Positions 1 to 7,873 of a DNA stretch of 64,000 bases are shown here, piece by piece. The DNA comes from CAAGNP01 sp045595965 (GTDB taxonomy: Bacteria; Bacteroidota; Bacteroidia; Bacteroidales; UBA932): NCBI GenBank assembly GCA_045595965.1, contig JAZOBN010000037.1, forward strand, positions 22,565 to 86,564, written 5' to 3'. The position numbers and the translations under genes were made by a program. Within the stretch, counting starts at the first letter, position 1. Every line of letters starts with the position of its first letter. A model generated the notes under the pieces. The model made no database searches, was not told where the DNA came from, and saw only the letters and a list, made by a program, of their open reading frames with translations.

Positions 1-2555
1 TGAAGTCCGGTAGTGGGTTCGTCCAACAGGAACAGGGTATTTCCTGTACTTGGCTTGGAAAGTTCGGTCGCAAGTTTCACCCTCTGATTCTCCCCTCCGG
101 AGAGCGACAACGAAGATTGTCCCAGTTTGACATAACCAAGACCTACATCTTCAAGTGTCTTGATTTTTCTATATATTGAGGAGATCGGTTCGAAGAACTG
201 AGCTGCTTGTGAGATTGTCATCTCAAGTATATCGTTTATGCTCTTCCCCTTATATTTGACAGCCAGCACATCCTGTTTGTATCTGCGTCCCATACACTCT
301 TTGCAGGTAACCTGTACAGATGGGAGAAAATTCATCTCAATAAGTTCCACACCTGCCCCTTTGCACGCTTCACACCTTCCACCTTTTACATTAAAAGAGA
401 ATGTTCCGGCCTTCAAACCTCTGATTTTTGCATCAGGCGTCTGCTCGAAGATTTTTCTAATATCGGTAAACACATTAGTATATGTAGCAGGGTTGCTGCG
501 GGGTGTTCTTCCAATCGGAGACTGGTCTATCTCTATCAGTTTATCAATATTCTCCACACCCACTATTTCATCATAGGGTAGAGGGGTGTAGAGCGACCTG
601 TAGAACTTATTGCTCAATATGGGCATAAGGGTCTCGTTAATAAGTGAGGATTTTCCACTACCGCTCACTCCACTGATACCGACCAGGCAGCCAAGGGGGA
701 TTTTTATATCTACATTCTTCAAATTGTTCCCTTTTGCCCCTCTCAATTCAAGAAATTTACCATTTCCGGGACGTCTTGTTGCAGGAATCTCTATCTTCTT
801 CCTGCCAAGAAGATAATCGGCAGTAAAGCTTACACCCTCATCAGGGAACCTCTCGGCAAGTTTTTCGGGATTATCGCAGAAGAGGACCTCTCCCCCTTCA
901 ACACCGGCACAGGGACCGATATCTACAAGCCAGTCGGCACTTCTGCTCATCTGTTCATCGTGCTCCACAACCATCACAGAGTTCCCTTCATCCCTCAGCT
1001 TCTTCAGAGAGTTGATCAGCTTTTTATTATCTGACTGATGAAGACCTATACTCGGTTCGTCCAGGATATAGAGGACATTCACAAGCTTCGATCCTATCTG
1101 TGTCGCAAGTCTTATCCTCTGACTCTCACCACCACTCAATGAACGGGTAGAACGACTCAAAGAGAGATACTCCAAACCTACATCAAGAAGAAAACCGACC
1201 CTGTCTTTGAGCTCTTTCAAAATATCGGATGCTACAGCACTCTGCTTGATGTCGAGTTTGTCTGAAAGTGATGATATCCACCCGTAGAGTTCACTGATAT
1301 CCATGTCTGAGATCTGGGCTATATCCTTATTGTCGATCTTGAAATAGAGAGACTCCTGTTTTAGCCTTGTACCATTGCAGACAGGACAGATATTCTCTTG
1401 AGAGAATCTCTCATCCTCATTCTCTTCTAATTTGGAAACCACCCCTCCAAAACTCTCCATACTTGAAAAACCACTATGGCTCTTCACCCTGAAAAGCTCA
1501 TCTGAACCATAAAGGAGGAGATTTCTCACCTCCTGGGGCAACTCCCTTATCGGTGTATTCAAAGAGAACTCATATCTCTGGGCAATACTCTCTAAGATTG
1601 CAAAGGTCGTGTTATCTCTCCACGCTCCCAGCGGTTCAATTCCCCCATCCGCTATCGACAGGGAGTCATCTGGAATAATCTTCGAAACATCTATCTGGGC
1701 AACATAACCCAACCCTTTGCAATGGGGGCATGCACCTTGGGGAGAATTGAACGAGAAAGTATGTGGTGCCGGCTCCGGAAATGATATTCCACTCTGGGGA
1801 CAGATGAAATGTTTGCTGAAATGGTGTATCTGGTCGTTCTGCACCTCCCAGACAGAGAGGGAACCTTTTCCATAATTCAATGCGGTACGGACAGAGTCCC
1901 TTATCCTCTTGTCATCCTGCTGTTTGGGTAGCAGTTTATCGACAACAAGTTCTATGAAGTGGGTTTTGTAACGGTCAACACCATCCAGAAGATTGGAGAT
2001 ATTCTCCAACACACCATCTACCCTCATCTGGGTATAACCCTTCTTCATCATCCCCTCGAAGAGCTCCTTATAGTGCCCTTTTCTCCCCTTTACCAAAGGG
2101 GACAGAAGTATTATTTTTTCACCCTCAAACTTGTCAAGTATCAGATCCACAATCTGTGAATCTGAATATTTCACCATCTCCAGACCTGTCACGGGTGAGT
2201 ATGCCTTTGCCCCCCGGGCATAGAGCAATCTCAGAAAATCTGATATCTCCGTTATGGTCCCTACAGTAGAACGGGGATTGCGGTTTGTACTCTTCTGTTC
2301 AATTGCAATTGTTGGGCTCAACCCCTCTATACTCTCTACATCAGGCCTCTCCATAGCGCCGATAAAATGCTTTGCATAGGGGGAGAGGGTATCCATATAT
2401 CTCCTCTGTGCCTCTGCGAAGATAGTATCAAAAGCCAGCGAGGACTTTCCGCTTCCACTCAGACCGGTGATTACCACAAGCTTATTGCGAGGTATCTCGA
2501 GAGAGACCTCCTTAAGGTTATGAACATTGGCTTTGGTAATCTTTATCGAGTCCAT
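1..2555 (-). CDS. uvrA: UvrA, excinuclease ABC subunit A (C-terminus beyond window)
   Basis: Damage-recognition ATPase of UvrABC nucleotide excision repair, acting as a cytoplasmic dimer with UvrB. From the ATG at 2555 the minus strand reads MDSIKITKANVHNLKEVSL, then the first Walker A (GLSGSGKSS), a zinc-module Cys cluster (near 1710-1740), the first ABC signature LSGGESQRIRLA (near 1100-1140) with Walker B LYILDEPSIGLH, a second Walker A (GVSGSGKSS, near 645-680), a second Cys cluster and the second signature LSGGENQRVKLA (near 82-112). Both nucleotide sites look intact. About 851 codons are visible; UvrA is usually about 940 residues, so roughly 90 residues lie outside. Its ATG shares one base with the stop codon of the MBL-fold gene upstream (TGATG), so the two are probably cotranscribed and translationally coupled. 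Confidence 0.97.
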   Translation of the reverse strand, partial: MDSIKITKANVHNLKEVSLEIPRNKLVVITGLSGSGKSSLAFDTIFAEAQRRYMDTLSPYAKHFIGAMERPDVESIEGLSPTIAIEQKSTNRNPRSTVGTITEISDFLRLLYARGAKAYSPVTGLEMVKYSDSQIVDLILDKFEGEKIILLSPLVKGRKGHYKELFEGMMKKGYTQMRVDGVLENISNLLDGVDRYKTHFIELVVDKLLPKQQDDKRIRDSVRTALNYGKGSLSVWEVQNDQIHHFSKHFICPQSGISFPEPAPHTFSFNSPQGACPHCKGLGYVAQIDVSKIIPDDSLSIADGGIEPLGAWRDNTTFAILESIAQRYEFSLNTPIRELPQEVRNLLLYGSDELFRVKSHSGFSSMESFGGVVSKLEENEDERFSQENICPVCNGTRLKQESLYFKIDNKDIAQISDMDISELYGWISSLSDKLDIKQSAVASDILKELKDRVGFLLDVGLEYLSLSRSTRSLSGGESQRIRLATQIGSKLVNVLYILDEPSIGLHQSDNKKLINSLKKLRDEGNSVMVVEHDEQMSRSADWLVDIGPCAGVEGGEVLFCDNPEKLAERFPDEGVSFTADYLLGRKKIEIPATRRPGNGKFLELRGAKGNNLKNVDIKIPLGCLVGISGVSGSGKSSLINETLMPILSNKFYRSLYTPLPYDEIVGVENIDKLIEIDQSPIGRTPRSNPATYTNVFTDIRKIFEQTPDAKIRGLKAGTFSFNVKGGRCEACKGAGVELIEMNFLPSVQVTCKECMGRRYKQDVLAVKYKGKSINDILEMTISQAAQFFEPISSIYRKIKTLEDVGLGYVKLGQSSLSLSGGENQRVKLATELSKPSTGNTLFLLDEPTTGL

Positions 2556-3199
2556 CAGGGCTGGGGTACATCAAGGAATGGGTTAGTATTTTTTTCAGTT
2601 GCGATATCTGTAGATGGACCGTGTCCGGGATATACGACTGTCTCTTCAGGCAAAGTGAGGACTTTGGTAAAGAGTGAGTTGAACAACTGGTCGTAATCTC
2701 CGCCGGGAAGGTCTGTCCTTCCTATACTTTGGGCAAAAAGGGTATCTCCTGTGATAACATATCCCTCACCTTCGTTGTAAAGTATCACACAGCCTTGAGT
2801 GTGTCCGGGGGTGTGTCTTGCTTTCAAAACGGTACTTCCAAAAGTAATCTCATCCCCATCCTCAATATCGATGCAATCCTGGGTAGGCGCTTCGAAATCG
2901 TATCCGAAATACTCTCCGTAAGATTTGCTTCTTGAGAGTTGTGAAAGATCATTTTTGTTCATATAACAGGGGATTCCCCACTGTTTCATTACAAACATCA
3001 TTCCCATCACATGGTCAAAATGGCCATGGGTGTTGATCAGTTTTACCGGCTTCAAACCGTTCTCATCAATAAATTTTACAAGTCTGCCCTTCTCACTTTC
3101 GGTCAGACATCCCGCATCTACAATAGCGCACTCTTTTGTCTCATCCCACAGCACATAGCAGCAGGTACGGAGATCATTGAAATAAAAAGTCTTTATCAT
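2555..3199 (-). CDS. MBL-fold hydrolase, glyoxalase II-like
   Basis: Metallo-beta-lactamase-fold hydrolase of 214 residues, probably cytoplasmic. The metal-binding motif THGHFDH is at residues 57-63; further ligands fit H133 (TPGHTQG), D152 (TGDTLF) and H193 (YPGHGP). This is the complete two-metal pattern of the glyoxalase II / YcbL-type group. There is no long C-terminal substrate domain as in classical GloB, so the true thioester substrate is unknown. It sits directly upstream of uvrA with a one-base overlap, which is positional coupling and not evidence of a repair role. A TAATTTTG -7 box ends only 5 bp before the ATG, so the mRNA may be leaderless. Confidence 0.9.
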   Translation of the reverse strand: MIKTFYFNDLRTCCYVLWDETKECAIVDAGCLTESEKGRLVKFIDENGLKPVKLINTHGHFDHVMGMMFVMKQWGIPCYMNKNDLSQLSRSKSYGEYFGYDFEAPTQDCIDIEDGDEITFGSTVLKARHTPGHTQGCVILYNEGEGYVITGDTLFAQSIGRTDLPGGDYDQLFNSLFTKVLTLPEETVVYPGHGPSTDIATEKNTNPFLDVPQP

Positions 3200-3204
3200 A
3201 GTGG

Positions 3205-3212
3205 CAAAATTA
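3205..3212 (-). promoter_or_regulatory. -7 promoter box of the MBL hydrolase-uvrA operon
   Basis: TAATTTTG on the minus strand matches Bacteroidota TAnnTTTG exactly. Only 5 bp separate it from the ATG at 3199. No good -33 TTG is visible at the expected distance. Confidence 0.5.
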
Positions 3213-3225
3213 CGAAAAGAGTTGG

Positions 3226-3233
3226 TATATTTG
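3226..3233 (+). promoter_or_regulatory. -7 promoter box for the deoxynucleoside kinase
   Basis: TATATTTG is an exact TAnnTTTG match 35 bp before the ATG at 3269. No clear TTG -33 element is present. It is divergent from, and close to, the MBL hydrolase promoter. Confidence 0.5.
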
Positions 3234-3268
3234 TCATCTGAACATTTAATTTATCGGAGGTAAAAAAT

Positions 3269-3883
3269 ATGCATATCGCTGTTGCTGGAAATATCGGAAG
3301 TGGGAAAACAACCCTTACAGGTTTATTATCAAAACATTATGGATGGGAGCCTAAATTTGAAGATGTCGATTTCAACCCATATCTTGCAGATTTCTACACC
3401 GATATGAGACGCTGGTCCTTCAATGTACAGATCTACTTTCTCAACAGAAGGTTTGAAGATGTGGTAAACATCCGCAACAGCAGCAAAAACATCATCCAGG
3501 ACAGGACCATCTACGAAGATGCTCGCATATTTGCCCCCAACCTTCATGCAATGGGTCTAATGGACTCAAGGGACTTTGAGAACTACTCATCCTTGTTCAA
3601 TCTGATGACCACATTGGTGAAAGCTCCAGATCTTATCATCTACCTTAAATCATCAATCCCCAATCTTGTTGCACAAATTCAGAAAAGGGGGAGAGAGTAT
3701 GAGAGCAGCATCCGTATCGACTATCTGAAAGGATTGAATGACAGATATGAAGAGTGGATTGAGAACTACAAAGACGGTCCACTCCTTGTTGTAAATGTCG
3801 ATGAGCTGAAATTCGAAGAGAATCCTGAGCATCTGAGTCAGATCATTGACAGAATAGATGCCCAGCTATACGGTCTGTTCTAA
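3269..3883 (+). CDS. Deoxynucleoside kinase (dAK/dGK family)
   Basis: Cytoplasmic salvage kinase that phosphorylates a deoxynucleoside to its monophosphate. The P-loop GNIGSGKT is at residues 7-14. The family motif DRTIYED is at 78-84 (substrate and Mg binding) and an Arg-rich lid segment (QIQKRGREYE) lies near residue 140. The length of 204 residues is normal for bacterial deoxyadenosine/deoxyguanosine kinases; the base preference cannot be read from the sequence. It is convergent with the adenosine-kinase-type gene (9 bp between stops), so two nucleoside salvage kinases sit tail to tail. The preceding -7 box suits the ATG chosen. Confidence 0.92.
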   Translation: MHIAVAGNIGSGKTTLTGLLSKHYGWEPKFEDVDFNPYLADFYTDMRRWSFNVQIYFLNRRFEDVVNIRNSSKNIIQDRTIYEDARIFAPNLHAMGLMDSRDFENYSSLFNLMTTLVKAPDLIIYLKSSIPNLVAQIQKRGREYESSIRIDYLKGLNDRYEEWIENYKDGPLLVVNVDELKFEENPEHLSQIIDRIDAQLYGLF

Positions 3884-3892
3884 CAGATTCCC

Positions 3893-4888
3893 CTATTTCA
3901 TCAAAGGTTCTATCATCTCGCGGATCTCCTGCTTTGCAACTTTCCAGCGTGGGATATCCACTTTTGCCCCCACCACTTCTACAACTTTGGCAGATATGAT
4001 GGAGCCGATATTTCCACACACCTTAAGGGGAAGTCCCAAAGAGTGTCCATACAGGAATCCTGCAGCATATATATCTCCTGCGCCTGTTGCATCTATCGCA
4101 TTTGCCGGCCATGGTTTTATGAAGTGGTACTCATCACCGCTCTTGACCATAGAGCCCTCTTTGCCCACCTTTACAACAGCTATCTTACAGGTGGCAGCAA
4201 TAGCATCAAGAGCCTCGCGAGGTGGGAGTTTTGTATATGCAAGGGCCTCTGTCTCGTTTGCAAAAACTATATCTACATAATTTTCTACGATATCGTGCAG
4301 AAACGCATCATTTGACTCTACTACATTGTATGAGGCCATGTCAATGGAGATAATCAATCCAGCCTCTTTGGCAAGTTCAACAGCCCTTCTGAGAAGACTT
4401 TGGTTCTGAACGAGATACCCCTCAATATGGAAATAATCATACCCTTGAAAAAACTCCGGTTTCAAATCTTCAGGGACCATTTCAAGAGCAGCACCAAGAT
4501 ATACTGCAAATGTCCTTTCGGCATTTGGATTGGATATAAAGACCATTGCCCTTCCCGATGAAGATTTCCCTTTGAGAAGTGTCGCTTTGATTCCGTTCCT
4601 TTCAAGGTCAGATTTGTACAAGGCACCCAAATCATCATCCCCAACCTTTCCGATAAATCCAGCCCTCATTCCAAACACTGCCGCACCATTGATTGTATTG
4701 GCTGCAGATCCACCTGCCACATACTCCACCCCCATTGGTTTGAGGGTTGCCCAAATCTTGTCTCCAGTAGCCTGATCTACATGCTGCATACTCCCTTTAG
4801 GAAGATGGTACTGCTTCAACAATAAATCATTTGGGAGCACTGCCAGAATATCTGTAAGGGCATTTCCTATACCTAAAATTGACTTCAT
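3893..4888 (-). CDS. PfkB-family kinase, adenosine kinase type
   Basis: Ribokinase/PfkB-fold kinase, most like bacterial adenosine kinases. The N-terminal GIGNALTD, the sugar-binding GGSAANT (about residues 59-65) and the C-terminal DATGAGD (266-272, last Asp the catalytic base) are intact. The frame can be extended six codons to 4906, but the promoter TSS should fall near 4901, so the ATG at 4888 (MKSILGIGN) is preferred, giving 331 residues. Adenosine is the likeliest substrate; another nucleoside or a sugar cannot be excluded. A strong divergent promoter pair separates it from panC. Confidence 0.88.
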   Translation of the reverse strand: MKSILGIGNALTDILAVLPNDLLLKQYHLPKGSMQHVDQATGDKIWATLKPMGVEYVAGGSAANTINGAAVFGMRAGFIGKVGDDDLGALYKSDLERNGIKATLLKGKSSSGRAMVFISNPNAERTFAVYLGAALEMVPEDLKPEFFQGYDYFHIEGYLVQNQSLLRRAVELAKEAGLIISIDMASYNVVESNDAFLHDIVENYVDIVFANETEALAYTKLPPREALDAIAATCKIAVVKVGKEGSMVKSGDEYHFIKPWPANAIDATGAGDIYAAGFLYGHSLGLPLKVCGNIGSIISAKVVEVVGAKVDIPRWKVAKQEIREMIEPLMK

Positions 4889-4907
4889 AACCGATTTTTT
4901 TACCACA

Positions 4908-4938
4908 CAAAGATAAAGTTAAGTCCTATATTTCACAA
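4908..4938 (-). promoter_or_regulatory. Promoter of the adenosine-kinase-type gene
   Basis: On the minus strand TTG (4938-4936), 20 bp, then TATCTTTG (4915-4908): an ideal Bacteroidota promoter. The implied start of transcription near 4901 selects the ATG at 4888. Confidence 0.8.
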
Positions 4939-4944
4939 GGATGT

Positions 4945-4975
4945 TTGGATATGTTTTTGGGAGACATTACATTTG
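4945..4975 (+). promoter_or_regulatory. Promoter of the panC operon
   Basis: TTG (4945-4947), 20 bp, TACATTTG (4968-4975). Transcription should start near 4981, so the possible ATG at 4941 lies upstream of the transcript and panC must start at 4995. Its -33 box is 6 bp from that of the divergent kinase promoter. Confidence 0.8.
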
Positions 4976-4994
4976 CATCGAAATTCTATGCAGA

Positions 4995-5858
4995 ATGATT
5001 ATAGCTAAGACATTGGCAGAGTTCGAGTCTGCCCGTGCTGCAATAGGCAGCGACAAGAAAGTGGGCTTTGTCCCCACAATGGGGGCTCTCCACGAGGGGC
5101 ATCTCTCTCTTATCAGAAGATCTGTTCAAGAGTGTGATGTAACCATTATCTCCATTTTTGTAAATCCTACGCAGTTCAACAACCAGAACGATTTCAACAC
5201 CTATCCAAGGACAGTTGAGAGGGATTGTCAACTCGTGTCCCCTGTAGGTGTGGATATTGTGTTTGCCCCAAGGGTTGTAGATATCTATCCGAATGCAGCC
5301 AACAATGACGGTTCCCCTTTAGATGAGACAATATTCGATCTGGGTGGTCTGGACCAATATGGAGAGGGGCCTCGCAGACCCGGACACTTCAATGGTATGG
5401 CACAGGTGGTTACCCGTCTGTTCAACATCGTAAGACCTACCCACGCATTCTTCGGAGAGAAAGATTTCCAGCAACTTGCCATCATTGAGTACTTTACTGA
5501 AAATCTCAATCTTCCTGTTGAGATTGTCCGCTGCCCTATAGCAAGGGGTGAAGATGGTCTCGCTTTGAGTTCACGCAATGAGCTTCTGACTCCTGAACAA
5601 AGAGCAGCTGCTCCCCATATCTACAAATGCATCTCCAAAGGGGTTGAGATGGTGGGTAAAATCTCTGTTTCACAGGCAATAGAAAAAATCACAGCAGATA
5701 TCAACTCGAATCCTCTTCTCGAGACAGAATATGTAGAGATAATCAACGCCCGAACTCTGGAACCGGTCACATCATGGGATGATGCTGCAAGCATACAGCT
5801 CTCCTGTGCCGTATATGCACACCCTGTAAGGTTAATTGACAACTTAAAACTCAAGTAA
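4995..5858 (+). CDS. panC: Pantoate--beta-alanine ligase
   Basis: Makes pantothenate from pantoate and beta-alanine with ATP via a pantoyl-adenylate, in the cytosol. The HIGH-type motif MGALHEGH is at residues 29-36, FVNPTQFN at 55-62, then FGEKDFQQL and the KMSKS-equivalent LSSRN. From ATG 4995 the protein has 287 residues, close to the family norm (about 280). The in-frame ATG at 4941 would add 18 residues unlike the family and lies upstream of the predicted transcription start. panD begins one base after the stop, so both late steps of vitamin B5 synthesis are made together. Confidence 0.97.
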   Translation: MIIAKTLAEFESARAAIGSDKKVGFVPTMGALHEGHLSLIRRSVQECDVTIISIFVNPTQFNNQNDFNTYPRTVERDCQLVSPVGVDIVFAPRVVDIYPNAANNDGSPLDETIFDLGGLDQYGEGPRRPGHFNGMAQVVTRLFNIVRPTHAFFGEKDFQQLAIIEYFTENLNLPVEIVRCPIARGEDGLALSSRNELLTPEQRAAAPHIYKCISKGVEMVGKISVSQAIEKITADINSNPLLETEYVEIINARTLEPVTSWDDAASIQLSCAVYAHPVRLIDNLKLK

Positions 5859-5859
5859 A

Positions 5860-6210
5860 ATGTTATTGCAAATCCTTAAATCCAAAATACACAGAGTTAC
5901 TGTCACTGAGGCAAATCTCAACTACATCGGCAGTATAACCATTGACACCGCCCTGATGAGGGCTGCGGGTCTTTACGAAGGGGAGAAGGTCCTTGTTGTA
6001 AACATCGCAAATGGTGCCAGGCTGGAAACTTATGCCATTCCCGGAGAGGAAGGGAGTGGAAAAATTGCCCTTAATGGCGCTGCAGCACACCTTTTCAATG
6101 TAGGAGACATCGCAATCATCATGTCCTTCGCCCTGATGACAGAAGAGGAGGCAAGCCAATACAAGCCACACCTTGTATTCCCCGACACCGCCACCAACCG
6201 TCTTGTATGA
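5860..6210 (+). CDS. panD: Aspartate 1-decarboxylase precursor
   Basis: Pyruvoyl enzyme that makes beta-alanine from L-aspartate for PanC. The self-processing site Gly24-Ser25 (YIGSITID) is present and would give the short beta chain and the pyruvoyl-bearing alpha chain. The family region LNGAAAHLFNVGD follows. At 116 residues it is normal for the proteobacterial-type PanD. It lies one base after panC and overlaps the next gene by ATGA, so translation of the three genes is probably coupled. Confidence 0.97.
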   Translation: MLLQILKSKIHRVTVTEANLNYIGSITIDTALMRAAGLYEGEKVLVVNIANGARLETYAIPGEEGSGKIALNGAAAHLFNVGDIAIIMSFALMTEEEASQYKPHLVFPDTATNRLV

Positions 6211-7235
6211 GCAAGAAACCATTTCGCATAGACTGGAAATGGGCAATCATGCTCCTCATTGGGGTTGCTCTGCTCTATTTTGCCTTCAAAGGGGTAAAGT
6301 GGAGTGACTTTATACAAGGTTTGAAGAGTTGCAATTTCGGATGGATCGGAGCCTCAATGCTCGTCAGCATTCTTGTTTTTGTTTTCAGGGGAGTGAGATG
6401 GAGATATATCATGCTCCCTTTGAACAAATCCATCACCCGAAAAGAGTCATATGACGGAATTACCATCGCATATCTCTCGAATTTTGCCCTCCCCAGAGCT
6501 GGAGAATTTGTAAGATGCGGCGTCATTTCATCCACAGGAAAAGCCTCATTTGAATCTGTACTCGGTACCGTTGTACTTGAACGTAGCTGGGATATGATAT
6601 GCTATGCAGTGGTGCTCTTCTCGGTACTGATGATCAGGTGGGACCGTTTCGGGAACTTCATGACCGAACAGATCTGGAACCCTCTGATTCAGAGACTCCC
6701 TTTTGATGCAATATGGCTGATTGTCTCTGTTGCCACCCTCCTTATTGTAATTTGTATCCTGCTGTATGTTTTCAGAGAAAAGCTTAAGAAAAACCGATTG
6801 ATAAAAAAATTCTTCTCTATAGCCTCAGGGTTGAAAGATGGATTGATGGCTGGGATCAAGATGCCTCACAAGTGGAGATTTCTCCTCTTCACTACCCTTA
6901 TCTGGGGATCATATTGGTTTATGAGTTATGCCACTATCAAGGCATTCCCCCAGGTTGTAGGGCTGAATGGTGTAGATGCTCTGTTTCTGATGGTTGTAGG
7001 TAGTCTTGGGTGGATAATTCCTGTACAGGGGGGAATCGGGGCATATCATTTCGTATTGAGTCTGGCCCTGTTCTCAATCTATGGAATAGAACAAACATCT
7101 GGCGTTATTTTTGCCACCATTTCACATGAGAGTCAGGCTATAACAATGATTCTTTGCGGAATCATCTCCTTTTTGACTGTCAGAAAAAGAAAAATTACTA
7201 ATTTTAGCACCCAAACTAAAGAACATATATCATGA
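6207..7235 (+). CDS. LPG synthase-like / YbhN-type flippase-domain membrane protein
   Basis: Polytopic inner-membrane protein of 342 residues with about eight hydrophobic spans, of the lysylphosphatidylglycerol synthase transmembrane region family (UPF0104/YbhN-like). Family features include the RGVRW motif after the second span, the segment LSNFALPRAGEFVRC and a C-terminal PVQGGIGAYHF signature. It has no MprF catalytic aminoacyl-transferase domain, so it is unlikely to make lysyl-PG alone; lipid or glycan-lipid flipping is an inference from the family. ATGA overlaps at both ends (with panD and with the next gene) place it in the pan operon, a common arrangement that does not itself show a link to CoA synthesis. 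Confidence 0.85.
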   Translation: MSKKPFRIDWKWAIMLLIGVALLYFAFKGVKWSDFIQGLKSCNFGWIGASMLVSILVFVFRGVRWRYIMLPLNKSITRKESYDGITIAYLSNFALPRAGEFVRCGVISSTGKASFESVLGTVVLERSWDMICYAVVLFSVLMIRWDRFGNFMTEQIWNPLIQRLPFDAIWLIVSVATLLIVICILLYVFREKLKKNRLIKKFFSIASGLKDGLMAGIKMPHKWRFLLFTTLIWGSYWFMSYATIKAFPQVVGLNGVDALFLMVVGSLGWIIPVQGGIGAYHFVLSLALFSIYGIEQTSGVIFATISHESQAITMILCGIISFLTVRKRKITNFSTQTKEHIS

Positions 7236-7870
7236 GAAAAATCATATTATCACTCCTTCTCATCACAGTTTTTGCTACAGTTCCATCCTTTGGACAAGTG
7301 GAGAGAGATTCAGAATATTTCCCTAAAAATGAGATATATATACAATACGGTAGCCCCACAGTTCTTGAACTTGTAACTATGCTTAAGGCACCCAACAGCT
7401 TCAAAGAGTTCGAGACCACACACCAGATTTTTTCCGGAACTCCAGGTATCGGATACAATTTCAGGATCAGGAGAGATCTCTCTATTGGAATTTTTGGAGG
7501 TTACAGCTTTGCACAATCTGATATATGCCCCACAATTGGTGACAAAGTGGGTCCTGCTATCTACAGCCAGAGCGTAAACAACTATGTAGGCATGCTCTCT
7601 GCAAACTGGACATACTTTCAGGAGGGGGCACTGACAATGGAGTCAGGTCTTTACCTTGGTGTGGCATATATGGACAGAGATGTTGCAGTGAAGAACTGGG
7701 ACCTTGATCAGAACATCCTTGACGCGATTCCATCCGACAGCCGTGGTTGTCAGGTGGCATACCATATCACCGTCTGCAAACTCAGATACGGCAACACCTT
7801 CGGCGTTTTCGGAGAACTTGGATTCGGCTTCAAAGGGATCCTCAACATTGGACTCTCAATCGATCTATAG
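7232..7870 (+). CDS. Secreted outer-membrane beta-barrel-like protein, function unknown
   Basis: I do not recognise a named family. The protein has 212 residues with a signal peptide ending near FGQ (about residue 22). The rest is rich in alternating aromatic/glycine strands (for example GIGYNFRIRRDLSIGIFGGYSF, split here as GIGYNFRIRR then DLSIGIFGGYSF) and ends in an aromatic-poor strand NIGLSIDL, as in small eight-stranded outer-membrane barrels. It overlaps the flippase-like gene by ATGA and is followed 3 bp later by malQ, so it belongs to the pan-malQ transcription unit. Outer-membrane location is inferred from pattern only. Confidence 0.65.
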   Translation: MRKIILSLLLITVFATVPSFGQVERDSEYFPKNEIYIQYGSPTVLELVTMLKAPNSFKEFETTHQIFSGTPGIGYNFRIRRDLSIGIFGGYSFAQSDICPTIGDKVGPAIYSQSVNNYVGMLSANWTYFQEGALTMESGLYLGVAYMDRDVAVKNWDLDQNILDAIPSDSRGCQVAYHITVCKLRYGNTFGVFGELGFGFKGILNIGLSIDL

Positions 7871-7873
7871 CAG

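Noticed and set aside
6207..7235. Full MprF lysyl-PG synthase
   Set aside because: Only the membrane domain is present; there is no C-terminal aminoacyl-transferase domain.
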